Shown here: piece by piece, positions 18,596-28,182 of the stretch | Position numbering within the stretch: the first letter of the stretch is position 1 | Layout: each line of letters opens with the position of its first letter | Origin: Paenibacillus sp. HWE-109 | GTDB lineage: Bacteria; Bacillota; Bacilli; Paenibacillales; NBRC-103111 | Assembly (NCBI RefSeq): GCF_022163125.1 | Contig: NZ_CP091881.1 | Span: 2,790,001 to 2,854,000 of the forward strand | Length of the DNA stretch: 64,000 bases | Direction of reading: 5' to 3' | Made by a program: the position numbers and the translations under genes | Notes under the pieces: generated by a model | The model's input: only the letters and a program-made list of their open reading frames with translations | Database searches by the model: none | What the model was told of the DNA's origin: nothing

Positions 18596-21500
18596 TTGGT
18601 CAATCGTTATTGGCAGCGCAAAATTTCTACATGTCTTGTATTCGTATTGGGAATTAGTCTGATTCTGAATTTGTTTTCTTTTCAATTCGCCAGCGCGGCC
18701 GGCAGTAACCCGGTCCTGGGACCTGAGCTGCTCGTCAATCCCGGATTTGAACAGGTGTCTGGAAACATGCCTTCAAGCTGGACGATATTCGAAAATACAA
18801 CGGGCATATCCGTAGTGTCGGTTACCGACCAGGCTACGGGAGGGATACGCAGTGTGAAGCTCACGGACACTACGTCAACTGCAGGAGCGGGAATCGTAAG
18901 TCCGATGATGCCCTATTCCCCGGGAACCTCCTACCAAGCCAGCGTCAAAGCGAAAATTGTGGATGGCGGAGTTTCCATGCTTGTCCGTTATTTCGATAAA
19001 AACAATGCTTTCACGCAAAAAGTTGCAAACAAATTGCCCGCTGCGGACTGGCAGACGATTGAGGTTAGCGATACACCGCCATCCAGTACTGTGAATATAC
19101 AGATTGTTCTTGTCATTCCGAGCTTCGCCAATAACGGCGCTGGCACTGGCACTGCTTATTTGGACGACGTATCGTTTAAGACAACCGAGCTGCTCGTCAA
19201 TCCGAGCTTTGAAGCAACGTCGGGTTCAAGGCCAACGGGATGGACCGCCATTGACCATGGGTTGTCATCCAGCATCACTGCGGTCACCACAGCGGTCTAT
19301 GTGGCTCACGGTTGGAAGTCGCTGCACATCTCTGATAGCCCGACAACTGACGCATATAGTGTAAAAAGTCCGACGATTCCTGTTGTGTCCAACAAAACGT
19401 ACACGGCAACCGTGAAAACCAATGTGCTGTCGGGCAACGGGATTCTGATTATGCACTTTATCGGGTCCGCTGGCCAACCATATATGGAAGCGCAGTCAAC
19501 AATCACGGGCAGCTGGGAAACCTTATCTTTATCGGCTGTACCACCTGCCGGTACGACCGATGTACAGATGGAATTGTCTACGCCTGGCGTAGGGAAAGCC
19601 GATGTATATTTCGATCAAGCATCGTTGACGGCATCCGATGCAACCCCGGGACCGACTCCTACGCCGACAGTCACGCCAACGCCATCGTCAACGCCACCGG
19701 CAGGAACGCTTATATGGCCAACTGTACTCGAACCGTCCGAAACAAGGCACTTTCAACCGGGCAATGATTTCGTAACGACTCAGAATCCACCAGATTTCGG
19801 CTGGCCATTCATAGCAGGCGGGGATTTGTATGAGTTGCAAGTGGCAAATGATAACACGTTCAATAATATCGTCTACCAAAAGAACGATATCGCTATCAAC
19901 TACTATAATTTCCCGCAACCATTTGTGGCAGGTCAATCGTACTTCTGGAGGGTAAGGTTTCATAAACCGGCAGGCTGGTCGAATTGGAGTGATATTCGCA
20001 AATTCCGTATCGATGCGAATGCCGTACCGTTCCCGGTGCCGCCTGTTTCACAGCTGATGAATAGCGTGTCGACCTCTCATCCGCGTATCCTGACGAATCC
20101 TTCCAATTTAAGTACATTTCGTTCGAGGAAAGATGGTGACGGCAAGTTAACCTATGATAAAGTTTTCTCGAAAGTCAATTTGACCGACACAGCATTGACG
20201 GCTGAACCGATGGATCCGATAGATACCAAAACAGCACGTGCTCTACAAGGCGCGGAAACGAGTAAAATGATGAATGCCGCTTTCGTTTATTTGATCACCG
20301 GTAATGCTGCATACGGGGACTACGCGAAAGCGAGGCTGCTGAATCTCTCAACTTGGAGAACAAAGGTAGGTCCAACTTCCTATGCGGTCAATGACCAGAT
20401 CCATCGGGATATCGCATTGCAAAGCGCCATGGCCTATGACTGGATCTACGACCGTCTTAACCCACAAGATAAAATGACAGCTTTAACGATGATTATGGAC
20501 AGAGCCCAAACGATTGCTGACGATGTTCTATACGATGATTTGCCAATCACTACAAAGCCCTACGATTCCCATGGCTGGACTGTGTATGGTTACTTAGGCA
20601 TCATTGCTATGTCCCTCCTGCATGACGACATCAACGTCAACGGTACCGTCACTTCGGCGAAAGCACAGGAATGGTTCAATAAGATCGTTCCTACTTACAT
20701 TAATCTACTGCCGCCATGGGGAGGAGAAGACGGCGGCTGGGGCAATGGAATCGGCTATTGGCAATATTCTACACTCAGCAACAAGTTGTTCATGGATGTA
20801 CTCTATGCAGCGACAGACTTTAATGCTTATCAAAAGGCATTTTCACGCAACGAGTCCTGGTTCCCGTTCTACATGTTCCCGGTCGGCCAGAAATCGGGCG
20901 AATTCGGCGACTCTATCAACGAAATGGATAGATCTTATTCCTCTGAAAGTATTACGCGAAACGCACAGATGCTCCAAAATCCGGTGATGCAGTGGTATGC
21001 TCAGATGAATACGTACGATCCTAGTGACTGGGTCAGCTATCTATATGCCGACAGCAGCTTGATAGCGCGCCCCCCTGTAGAGATGCCGACGGCCAAATAT
21101 TTCGATACCATCGGTTCGGTAGCCATGCATTCCAGTCTGTATGATCCGAAGCGAATATCACTCTATTTCAGATCCAGTCCTTTCGGCAGCTATAATCATA
21201 GCCATGCGGATCAAAACGGGATCATCATCAACGCATTCGGCGAGGAGCTTGCGGTAGACGGCGGATTTTATGATTCTTTCGGGAATAATCATCATTCGAA
21301 ATATGCCAAACAAACGTTTGCCAAAAATGCGATTACGTACGATGGCAAAAAAGGACAAACAAATTGGGATATGAAAGCCTCGGGACAAATCACAGGCTTC
21401 GCGACCAACAAGGATTTCGACGCTGCGGTGGGTGACGCCACAGCGGCCTACAACATCGATTCAAGCAAAATCGGCCTGGATCAGGCTCAGCGCAGCATCA

Positions 21501-24454
21501 TTTATGTGAAGCCAGGCGCATTCGTGGTCGTCGATAATTTGAAAACCCGGGAGCCTGGCGGTTCCAGCTTCGAATATTGGCTGCACGCCGACAAGCAGAT
21601 GACGTTGGATGCGGATCAGAGTGGCGCGACGATCGTCAAAAACAAGGCTGCGATGAAAGTGAGACTGTACTATCCGAATCTGACGGCGTCGATCACAGAC
21701 AAGTATCTCGGCGTTAATGACGAAGAACTGCCTCCAACTGCAAATAATTTATATATAGGTCTTACACGGGTTCATGCCGGGTTTACAACTCCAAAAACGG
21801 ATTATGCGACGATCGTCTCCACGTATGTACCCTACAGTAAGGAGTCCACTCCGGAGAATATTGTAAGCGAAGAATACAGCACATACCGGAAGCTGCATTT
21901 TAACGATGGAACGGATGTTTACGTTCGCAAGGCGCAAAGCGGTGTCGTCGATACCGGCAGCATACAGTTCGAAGGGATTGCTGCTACTGTAAAAGGAGAT
22001 TCCATTCTGCTAGTTGGCGGGACCCAGTTGATCAAGAACGAAGTAACTCTGATCAGCAGCGCACAACCGGCAACAATCGCACTATCGGGTGACGAGCTGT
22101 CCATCACCGGTACGAAGGCAACGCAAGTGAGCCTGCAAAAGCCTGGTATTACAACTATGCTTGATGAATCGTACCGCAGCATTCCGCAAGGTGGCAGCGT
22201 GACGGCAGCCGTTTATGCACGCGGTGTCCATTGGGTTGCATCTGCCAGCACATTAACAGTAAATGTTGAACCGGGTCAGCATCAGCTTCGATTGAGCAAT
22301 GTCCCGGCACCGGCTCCAATGGCCGCAGTTTCCTTGCCGGTTGAGATTAACGGTGTGGCATCAACGGTAACGTTGTCAGCCTACGGCAACGGAAACGGGG
22401 GTGTTGCCGCATGGGGAGCATTGACCAATACCGCTGGCCTGTACGAAGTTCTTGAAGCTCCTAGTGGCCTTATCTTCGAGGCAATCGGCGGCGTGAAGCC
22501 AGTCATGTTCTTAGGAGCGAGTGCGAAGATCATTGTGCCTAACCAAAGCGGAACCCTGAAGCTGCGCAGCGCTGGCTCGGGAGCCAAAACACCAGCCGAC
22601 GCTACGGCCGATTACGATACCGTGAAGAGCGGCCTGGATGTTTTTGCGGAAGCCGAAAGCTTCAGTGATTCCGACGGTGGAGCATTATCCATTTACAGCA
22701 CACGTCCGTTTTTATCAGGGGGGAAAGGCGTCACAGGATGGAGCAACCCCGGTCAAAGTATTTCATGGATGCTGAATGTTCCTGAAGCTGGTAAATACGA
22801 TATCGTGATGAAATATGTAGGTGGTTGGGATTTAACCAACGGAATTACGACGCGATTGATTAAACTAGGCTCTCAATTCTATTCTGCAGAAGCGCCGACT
22901 ACGACGGACTGGGGGACGAAGCCGGAATACTGGAGAGCGTCGACTATACATTCCGGAACGAATCTGCCGGCGGGACCTGTTGAACTTAAAATGTGGGACG
23001 TAATGGGGGCGATGAATTTGGACTGGATAGGCTTGGTCAAATCCCAGTCGTCTGATCCTACCTTTACTGCAGATAAGACAACGTCGACCAACACGGACGT
23101 CACCGTAACGATCGGCTATCCAACTAACGCAGCAGTGAAACAATATAAACTAGGCTCTGGCGGTGCATGGACAGCATACACAAGTCCTATCGCCGTTTCG
23201 GACAATAACACCTTGTATGCAAGAGCCGCCGATGCCGCAGGCAACGTATCCAATGAAGCTAGTTATGTAGTAAGTAATATCGATAAAATAGCTCCAGTTA
23301 CTACAGCAAGCGTATCGCCTTTGCAGCCGGATGGACCGAACGGGACGTACGCAGGTCCTGTCACGGTTAACTTGAATAGCAGCGATAGTTCATCGGGTGT
23401 AGCCAAAACCGAGTACAGTCTGGATAACGGGACTACCTGGCAGCTTTATGCGGCGCTGGTCACGTTTGATAAGCAAGGGCAGGTCAGCTTGAGTTATAAG
23501 TCAACGGATCAAGCAGGGAATATTGAGACTCCGCAAATGGTTGGCTTTACACTGTCGTCGACAGCTGTTAAGGTACAACTCAAAGACAGCAGCGGAAATC
23601 CACTCCGTGGAGGGGAAGTCAGTTATTACGACGGAGGATGGAAGGATTTTGGCATAACGGATGCCTCCGGATCAGTAAGTAAAGCTTTGCCAAATAAAAG
23701 CTACACTTTCTCCATGAAATATGAAGGCACGATCAAGGAGAAGGTACAGAATACTGGAACCGACGCTGTGGTTGTGTTCCAGACGGTTAAAGTCAATCTG
23801 CAATTGAAGGATAGCCAGGGGAATCCGCTGGATGGCGGCAGTGCGAGCTATTATGCAGGGAGCTGGCGGGCTATCGGAACTACAAGCGGCGGTGAGATTA
23901 GCAAGGAATTATTGCCTGGCTCCTATACGTTTGACATGACTTATGAAGGAACGCATAAGGAAAAGGTACAGAATACGGAAGCCGACGCCGTCATTGTGTT
24001 CCAGACAGTTAAAGTCAAGCTGCAATTGAAGGATAGTCAAGGGAATCCACTGGATGTTGGCAGCGCAAGCTACTATGCTGGAAGCTGGCGGGCCATTGGA
24101 ACTACAAACAGCGGTGAGATCAACAAGGAATTATTGCCTGGCTCCTATACGTTTAACATGACTTATGAAGGAACGCACAACGAAAAGGTACAAAATATTG
24201 GAACTGACCCTTTGGTTGTCTTCCAAACAATCAACGTTAAGGTGCAGCTGAAGGATAGCCAAGGGAATTCAATGGGAGGCGGCATAGTGAGCTATTATGC
24301 AGGAAGCTGGAGGCCTTTCGGAACTACAAACAACGGAGAGATTAACAAGGAATTGTTGTCTGGTTCCTATACGTTTAGTGTGACATATGGAGGAACTCAC
24401 AAGGAAAGCGTAAATAACATCGCAACAAGTCCAACGATACTATTTCAGCTGTGA
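18596..24454 (+). CDS. Very large secreted multi-domain heparinase II/III-like lyase (1952 aa)
   Basis: The TTG start at 18596 follows AGGAGG, and a signal peptide ends near FASAA. Two lectin-like CBM4/9-type domains (about 40-345) precede a Pro/Thr linker (348-372), an FN3-like domain (to about 480) and the lyase toroid and beta-sandwich with NHSHADQNG (His868, His870, Asp872). Residues 1348-1482 form a further carbohydrate-binding module, and 1488-1655 hold two Ig-like/surface domains. Four 74-residue repeats (from about 1658) close the protein, the same module found at the N terminus of lyases A and B. It ends the operon started by the 14971 binding protein and is probably repressed by CcpA. 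It should depolymerise anionic polysaccharide at the cell surface. Confidence 0.87.
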   Translation: MVNRYWQRKISTCLVFVLGISLILNLFSFQFASAAGSNPVLGPELLVNPGFEQVSGNMPSSWTIFENTTGISVVSVTDQATGGIRSVKLTDTTSTAGAGIVSPMMPYSPGTSYQASVKAKIVDGGVSMLVRYFDKNNAFTQKVANKLPAADWQTIEVSDTPPSSTVNIQIVLVIPSFANNGAGTGTAYLDDVSFKTTELLVNPSFEATSGSRPTGWTAIDHGLSSSITAVTTAVYVAHGWKSLHISDSPTTDAYSVKSPTIPVVSNKTYTATVKTNVLSGNGILIMHFIGSAGQPYMEAQSTITGSWETLSLSAVPPAGTTDVQMELSTPGVGKADVYFDQASLTASDATPGPTPTPTVTPTPSSTPPAGTLIWPTVLEPSETRHFQPGNDFVTTQNPPDFGWPFIAGGDLYELQVANDNTFNNIVYQKNDIAINYYNFPQPFVAGQSYFWRVRFHKPAGWSNWSDIRKFRIDANAVPFPVPPVSQLMNSVSTSHPRILTNPSNLSTFRSRKDGDGKLTYDKVFSKVNLTDTALTAEPMDPIDTKTARALQGAETSKMMNAAFVYLITGNAAYGDYAKARLLNLSTWRTKVGPTSYAVNDQIHRDIALQSAMAYDWIYDRLNPQDKMTALTMIMDRAQTIADDVLYDDLPITTKPYDSHGWTVYGYLGIIAMSLLHDDINVNGTVTSAKAQEWFNKIVPTYINLLPPWGGEDGGWGNGIGYWQYSTLSNKLFMDVLYAATDFNAYQKAFSRNESWFPFYMFPVGQKSGEFGDSINEMDRSYSSESITRNAQMLQNPVMQWYAQMNTYDPSDWVSYLYADSSLIARPPVEMPTAKYFDTIGSVAMHSSLYDPKRISLYFRSSPFGSYNHSHADQNGIIINAFGEELAVDGGFYDSFGNNHHSKYAKQTFAKNAITYDGKKGQTNWDMKASGQITGFATNKDFDAAVGDATAAYNIDSSKIGLDQAQRSIIYVKPGAFVVVDNLKTREPGGSSFEYWLHADKQMTLDADQSGATIVKNKAAMKVRLYYPNLTASITDKYLGVNDEELPPTANNLYIGLTRVHAGFTTPKTDYATIVSTYVPYSKESTPENIVSEEYSTYRKLHFNDGTDVYVRKAQSGVVDTGSIQFEGIAATVKGDSILLVGGTQLIKNEVTLISSAQPATIALSGDELSITGTKATQVSLQKPGITTMLDESYRSIPQGGSVTAAVYARGVHWVASASTLTVNVEPGQHQLRLSNVPAPAPMAAVSLPVEINGVASTVTLSAYGNGNGGVAAWGALTNTAGLYEVLEAPSGLIFEAIGGVKPVMFLGASAKIIVPNQSGTLKLRSAGSGAKTPADATADYDTVKSGLDVFAEAESFSDSDGGALSIYSTRPFLSGGKGVTGWSNPGQSISWMLNVPEAGKYDIVMKYVGGWDLTNGITTRLIKLGSQFYSAEAPTTTDWGTKPEYWRASTIHSGTNLPAGPVELKMWDVMGAMNLDWIGLVKSQSSDPTFTADKTTSTNTDVTVTIGYPTNAAVKQYKLGSGGAWTAYTSPIAVSDNNTLYARAADAAGNVSNEASYVVSNIDKIAPVTTASVSPLQPDGPNGTYAGPVTVNLNSSDSSSGVAKTEYSLDNGTTWQLYAALVTFDKQGQVSLSYKSTDQAGNIETPQMVGFTLSSTAVKVQLKDSSGNPLRGGEVSYYDGGWKDFGITDASGSVSKALPNKSYTFSMKYEGTIKEKVQNTGTDAVVVFQTVKVNLQLKDSQGNPLDGGSASYYAGSWRAIGTTSGGEISKELLPGSYTFDMTYEGTHKEKVQNTEADAVIVFQTVKVKLQLKDSQGNPLDVGSASYYAGSWRAIGTTNSGEINKELLPGSYTFNMTYEGTHNEKVQNIGTDPLVVFQTINVKVQLKDSQGNSMGGGIVSYYAGSWRPFGTTNNGEINKELLSGSYTFSVTYGGTHKESVNNIATSPTILFQL
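23567..24451 (+). repeat. Four C-terminal 74-residue coding repeats in the large lyase
   Basis: Four units of about 222 bp share VQLKDSxGNPL, SYYAGSWR, PGSYTF and VVFQT motifs with the N-terminal repeats of lyases A and B. Units 2 and 3 are nearly identical. The last unit ends exactly at the stop codon. Confidence 0.9.
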
Positions 24455-24468
24455 GTATGCATCATTCA

Positions 24469-24498
24469 AACTCTCAAGATCATTTGATCTTGAGAGTT
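24469..24498. terminator. Bidirectional hairpin between convergent genes
   Basis: A perfect 14-bp inverted repeat (AACTCTCAAGATCA, 24469-24482, and its complement at 24485-24498) with a two-base spacer separates the lyase gene from the histidine kinase gene. The T tracts are poor, but position and stem strength fit a shared terminator. Confidence 0.75.
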
Positions 24499-24549
24499 CT
24501 TGTGATACCTTTAATAGCTGATATTTGCCAGCATGTACATGAGATATTT

Positions 24550-26340
24550 TCACACGGAATCCGATTCCACAATTAACGGTATGTGCACTTCAACGATCAT
24601 ACCATCTCCGGGTGAACTGAAAAAATGCAATCCGAATGCTTCACCATAGTATAATTTGATACGCTCCTGAACGTTGCGAATCCCATATCCACTGCCGGTG
24701 GGATTTATGATCTTGTTGCCGGAACGAAGTGCTTCCAGATGCATATCGTCCATCCCAACGCCATCGTCAATGACAGACAGGACGATCCGATCTGCATGGC
24801 GTTCGCAGGTTACCGTAATGCCTCCCTCACGGTTCTCATTCCTTAAAATGCCATGTAGAATGGCATTCTCGATGATTGGCTGAAGAGTTAGCTTTGGAAT
24901 GAGTCCCTGTTGAAATGCCTCATCGACCTGCAAGTTAAGCTCGATTCTTTGTTCGAAACGAATGTTTTGGATTTCAACATAATAGGTGACCAGCTTCAAT
25001 TCCTGCCCAATTGTTATGATATCCTGCCCGTTGCTCAGCGTGAGTTTATAGTATCCGGCTAGCGACTGTACAATTGTTGTGATTTGATCGTACATCCCGA
25101 ATTGAGCCATCCAATTGATTTGATCCAGTGTATTGTATAAGAAGTGAGGATTGATTTGGGATTGAAGAGCCTTTAATTCAGATTTGATTGCCTTCACTTC
25201 TATATCCTTTAACAATGCCAGCTTTTGCGACATATAGTTATAGCTTTGGATGAGTTCTCCGACCTCATCATCTCCTGATGGCTTTACGATAGGCTCAAGA
25301 ATTCCAGCCTCCATGGCCTTCATCTTTTGACTTAAGTGAGTAATCCGCCTTGTCATATGAAGGGAGATGAAATGGGCAAGTCCGATGGCTAGCAGTCCGA
25401 CGGCAAGCAAACTAACAAGAAGCTCCTGTTGGAGGCGTGTGCTTGTTGACACAATCTCCTGATGTGGAATCACCGTAACCATAGTCAGGTCAGTTTGCGG
25501 AATTTGCAATTGGTGGAATTCTAGCCTTTTGCCCTTTATGAGCTGCGTATTATTGCTGTTGGCAGGCTGGAATATTGGAGGTGCGGTGCCTTCAGCAGGA
25601 AGATATTGCTCCAGGAGTGCATCATCCGAAGCGATCAAAACCAGGCCATCACTACTCTGCAAGTAAGTTAGACTATTCTTCACGGTGTTGGCACGAGAAA
25701 CGATTTCTTTGAGCATTCGTTCATCCATGTCCAAACGCAGAATTCCGATGGTTTCGTTATAGTGATCGGGATGGCGAATGAGGCGGACAAGCGATATGAC
25801 TGGAGTCGTATCGGTCGTTTTACTTGGGTAATCGAGTGAGGAGAACCACATGAGCTTCACCCTCGAAGTAACCAATTTGGCATACCATGTCGTGCTCTGC
25901 GCTTCTTGTAATGGGAATATGCTGCTGCCTTCATTGGCGAACAGGAAACCGTCCGGTAAATAGAGTCGAATCTTACTTACATCTGTGCCATCGCGGAAGG
26001 AAGAAAGAAACTGAACCAGCTTATTTCCGTCTTGCAACTGATCTTGGAGTTGGTAATCGGCCACGTTGGTGGTCAGTATGCGAGTCATTTGAACCTCGTC
26101 CAGTGCGATTAGATCTGAAACGTCGGTTATGCGATTCAGTTTATAAGCTAGAAAGGAATGCGTTTGGCTAAAACTTTGATCCAATGAAAAGCTGACCATT
26201 TCCTGAATAATGCCAGCCACCCTCCCGGATGCATAGAATTGGAGATAGAGAATCGGAAGCAGGATGAGCAGCAGGTAAGAAAGAAGCAACTTTTGTTTCA
26301 ATCTCAGCTTTAGTAGAATGCGATTGAAGATATTAGACAT
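24550..26340 (-). CDS. YesM-type sensor histidine kinase
   Basis: The ATG at 26340 (MSNIFNR) is preferred over a TTG six bases upstream. The 596-residue protein has a membrane segment near residues 18-37, an extracellular sensor region, a second membrane segment near 306-328, a HAMP linker, the His-kinase box SQINPHFLYN (phospho-acceptor His399) and a HATPase domain (ENAILHG, DDGVGMD, GSGYGIRN). Its start overlaps the stop of the response regulator gene by 8 bases. The pair probably senses a carbohydrate. The target genes are not certain: the large lyase (convergent) and the genes beyond 28 kb are the nearest candidates. Confidence 0.88.
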   Translation of the reverse strand: MSNIFNRILLKLRLKQKLLLSYLLLILLPILYLQFYASGRVAGIIQEMVSFSLDQSFSQTHSFLAYKLNRITDVSDLIALDEVQMTRILTTNVADYQLQDQLQDGNKLVQFLSSFRDGTDVSKIRLYLPDGFLFANEGSSIFPLQEAQSTTWYAKLVTSRVKLMWFSSLDYPSKTTDTTPVISLVRLIRHPDHYNETIGILRLDMDERMLKEIVSRANTVKNSLTYLQSSDGLVLIASDDALLEQYLPAEGTAPPIFQPANSNNTQLIKGKRLEFHQLQIPQTDLTMVTVIPHQEIVSTSTRLQQELLVSLLAVGLLAIGLAHFISLHMTRRITHLSQKMKAMEAGILEPIVKPSGDDEVGELIQSYNYMSQKLALLKDIEVKAIKSELKALQSQINPHFLYNTLDQINWMAQFGMYDQITTIVQSLAGYYKLTLSNGQDIITIGQELKLVTYYVEIQNIRFEQRIELNLQVDEAFQQGLIPKLTLQPIIENAILHGILRNENREGGITVTCERHADRIVLSVIDDGVGMDDMHLEALRSGNKIINPTGSGYGIRNVQERIKLYYGEAFGLHFFSSPGDGMIVEVHIPLIVESDSV

Positions 26341-27886
26341 CGGCAAGCCGCTTCCTATATTCCGAAGGCTGCAGGCCGGTTATTTTTTTGAATATTTTGC
26401 TGAAATATTCGCCGTCCCCATATCCCACCTGCAAGGCGATATCAAACAGCTTGAGCTCCCTGTTGATCAAAAGCTCTTTGGCCCGATCAATTCGATATTC
26501 CGACAGGAAATGCTTGATCGTCATGCCGGTACCTTCTTTAAAAACGAAACATAAGTGGGGGACTGTCACACCTACAAACTCGCTGATTTCGTTCAGGGAC
26601 AGCTGACGATTGGGGTAGTTTCTCTCGATATAAAGCGTCACATACCGGATGATCGAGTTACCTTTGCGAGCTTCCAAATAATCAAAAAGCACATCTAGTT
26701 CATCGTTCAGGAGCTGAGCTAGATCGTCCAATGTCTGACAAGCGTACAATCGCTCTGCGTATTTAATGACAGACGCCTCCTGTTTCAAGGAAGGAATACC
26801 GCTTTCTTTGCCGACTTGTTGAACCGTTTGATAGAGCTGCAAATAAATGCCTTTGGTATAACTCACAGATGTATTTGGATATTTCCGAATGTCATTCATC
26901 AAATCCGCCAGCCAGTTCTTTGCCTGAGTGGCTCCATCTTGTTGAAGGGAGAGGGCAAAAGCTCCAGCACGCTTGTCGTCAAAAAAGAAAGCATCGGTGT
27001 AGGAATGATCGGACATCTTCCAAATAATGGTATTCGACGGCTCGTAAAAGCTTCTTTGAAGATGGATCACCGCGGATAAATAGGAGGTATACAACTGATC
27101 TATACCATGAACTTGTTGGCCAACTGCCATGTGGAAGCCCGGATGTTTGGGTAAACAATGGGATACATCACGGACCCATCGATGAACATTATCCTCGAAG
27201 GAGTCATCTTTCTCGAAACGAGAGATCAAATGGATGACGACATGAAAGTCGTCTTTCATCATATTAAAACAAATCAAACCTACCGTCTGTGCAGCCGATT
27301 CAAGCTTGTGCAGAAGGCTCTCGGGCTGTTCGATAGGATGATGCCATTTGAGAATGGAGGACATACAGGAACTGGAATCCCACAGTTGCGACCCGATTAA
27401 CGGGAATAATCGAGCAAGCTTGTCTGCCTGATAGTGGGGAGAACAAAGCAGTGCGGCTATTTCCCGTTTGATTAGAGGTATGCTTTCTTCCTCGCCCATG
27501 TCGGTTTGCCGGTCTTTCTTGATCATGCTGGAAGCGTTGAGGATAGCTTTGCCCAGTTCGTCTGGATGGATGGGCTTTTCTACATAATCAACGGCTTGCA
27601 TGGAAATAGCGGCTTTCAGGTACTCTTTGTCCGAGAATCCGCTCATAAAGATGATGCAAACTTTCGGACAAAACATCCGAATGCAGCGCGCTGCTTCAAT
27701 TCCATCCATACGGGGCATTCGAATATCGGTAAGCAGGATGTCGGGGCGGAACAGCTCGGCGATCCGAACAGCATCACGGCCATCATCTGCCTGCATCACT
27801 TCATCGATACCATATTGTTGCCAGTCGGTCTTCATCAGTATCCCTTTGCGAATCAATTGTTCGTCATCCACAAGCAAAAGCTTCAT
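26333..27886 (-). CDS. YesN-type response regulator with AraC DNA-binding domain
   Basis: The 517-residue protein has an N-terminal receiver domain (VDDE acidic pair, phospho-acceptor Asp54 in LLTDIRMP, KPI switch lysine), a long linker and a C-terminal AraC helix-turn-helix pair ending GLQPSEYRKRL. It is the first gene of the minus-strand operon with its kinase. GGGGGATC precedes the ATG. The shared 36-bp element at 27960-27995 lies 8 bases upstream of its probable -35, where a self-activating regulator could bind. Confidence 0.88.
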   Translation of the reverse strand: MKLLLVDDEQLIRKGILMKTDWQQYGIDEVMQADDGRDAVRIAELFRPDILLTDIRMPRMDGIEAARCIRMFCPKVCIIFMSGFSDKEYLKAAISMQAVDYVEKPIHPDELGKAILNASSMIKKDRQTDMGEEESIPLIKREIAALLCSPHYQADKLARLFPLIGSQLWDSSSCMSSILKWHHPIEQPESLLHKLESAAQTVGLICFNMMKDDFHVVIHLISRFEKDDSFEDNVHRWVRDVSHCLPKHPGFHMAVGQQVHGIDQLYTSYLSAVIHLQRSFYEPSNTIIWKMSDHSYTDAFFFDDKRAGAFALSLQQDGATQAKNWLADLMNDIRKYPNTSVSYTKGIYLQLYQTVQQVGKESGIPSLKQEASVIKYAERLYACQTLDDLAQLLNDELDVLFDYLEARKGNSIIRYVTLYIERNYPNRQLSLNEISEFVGVTVPHLCFVFKEGTGMTIKHFLSEYRIDRAKELLINRELKLFDIALQVGYGDGEYFSKIFKKITGLQPSEYRKRLADV

Positions 27887-27924
27887 GAAGATCCCCCTTA
27901 CAGTACACCATAGTTGATAATTTC

Positions 27925-27952
27925 ATTATAATAGGATTCTTGCGAATGCAAC
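27925..27952 (-). promoter_or_regulatory. Probable promoter of the minus-strand two-component operon
   Basis: Read on the minus strand, a perfect TATAAT lies at 27930-27925 and GTTGCA/TTGCAT near 27952-27946, with a short 15-16-base spacer typical of activator-dependent promoters. Confidence 0.5.
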
Positions 27953-27959
27953 ACGGAAT

Positions 27960-27995
27960 CTTAATTCTAGACATGAAATCGAAAAATTGAGGGGG
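27960..27995 (+). promoter_or_regulatory. Second copy of the 36-bp element
   Basis: It matches 8046-8081 at 31 of 36 positions, including the uninterrupted 15-mer GACATGAAATCGAAA. It lies between the two divergent two-component operons. Confidence 0.5.
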
Positions 27996-28010
27996 CTTTC
28001 TAACTTACAT

Positions 28011-28075
28011 GGTCGAAATTGTACAAGCAAGAAGTCAAAAACGGAGTAGTGATTTTCCTGACCAGTCACTATGAT
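28011..28075 (+). promoter_or_regulatory. Phased operator/promoter, copy 1 (kinase-regulator operon)
   Basis: A conserved block starting GGTCGAAATTGTACAA and containing GAAGTC-AAAAACGGAG leads into -35 TAGTGA (28047-28052), a 17-base spacer and -10 TATGAT (28070-28075). The same arrangement recurs at 31521 and 36748, with 36 bases from block start to -35 in all three. The poor -35 and two GTC half-sites 22 bases apart suggest activation by an AraC-type regulator, probably the one encoded at 29931. Confidence 0.8.
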
Positions 28076-28102
28076 AAATATATTATTCTTGTTAACAGGC
28101 GA

Positions 28103-28128
28103 AGCCAGCAGATTGCTGGCTTTTTTTA
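28103..28128 (+). terminator. Leader terminator (possible attenuator) before the second histidine kinase
   Basis: AGCCAGCA (28103-28110) and TGCTGGCT (28114-28121) form a perfect stem with a GAT loop and seven T residues. It lies about 20 bases after the expected transcription start of promoter copy 1 and 55 bases before the kinase start codon. Readthrough must therefore be allowed for the operon to be expressed. Confidence 0.8.
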
Positions 28129-28182
28129 TTCGCATATTCCGTCAATAATGAGTAGAGAACAATATGAACAGGAGGAGCATGC

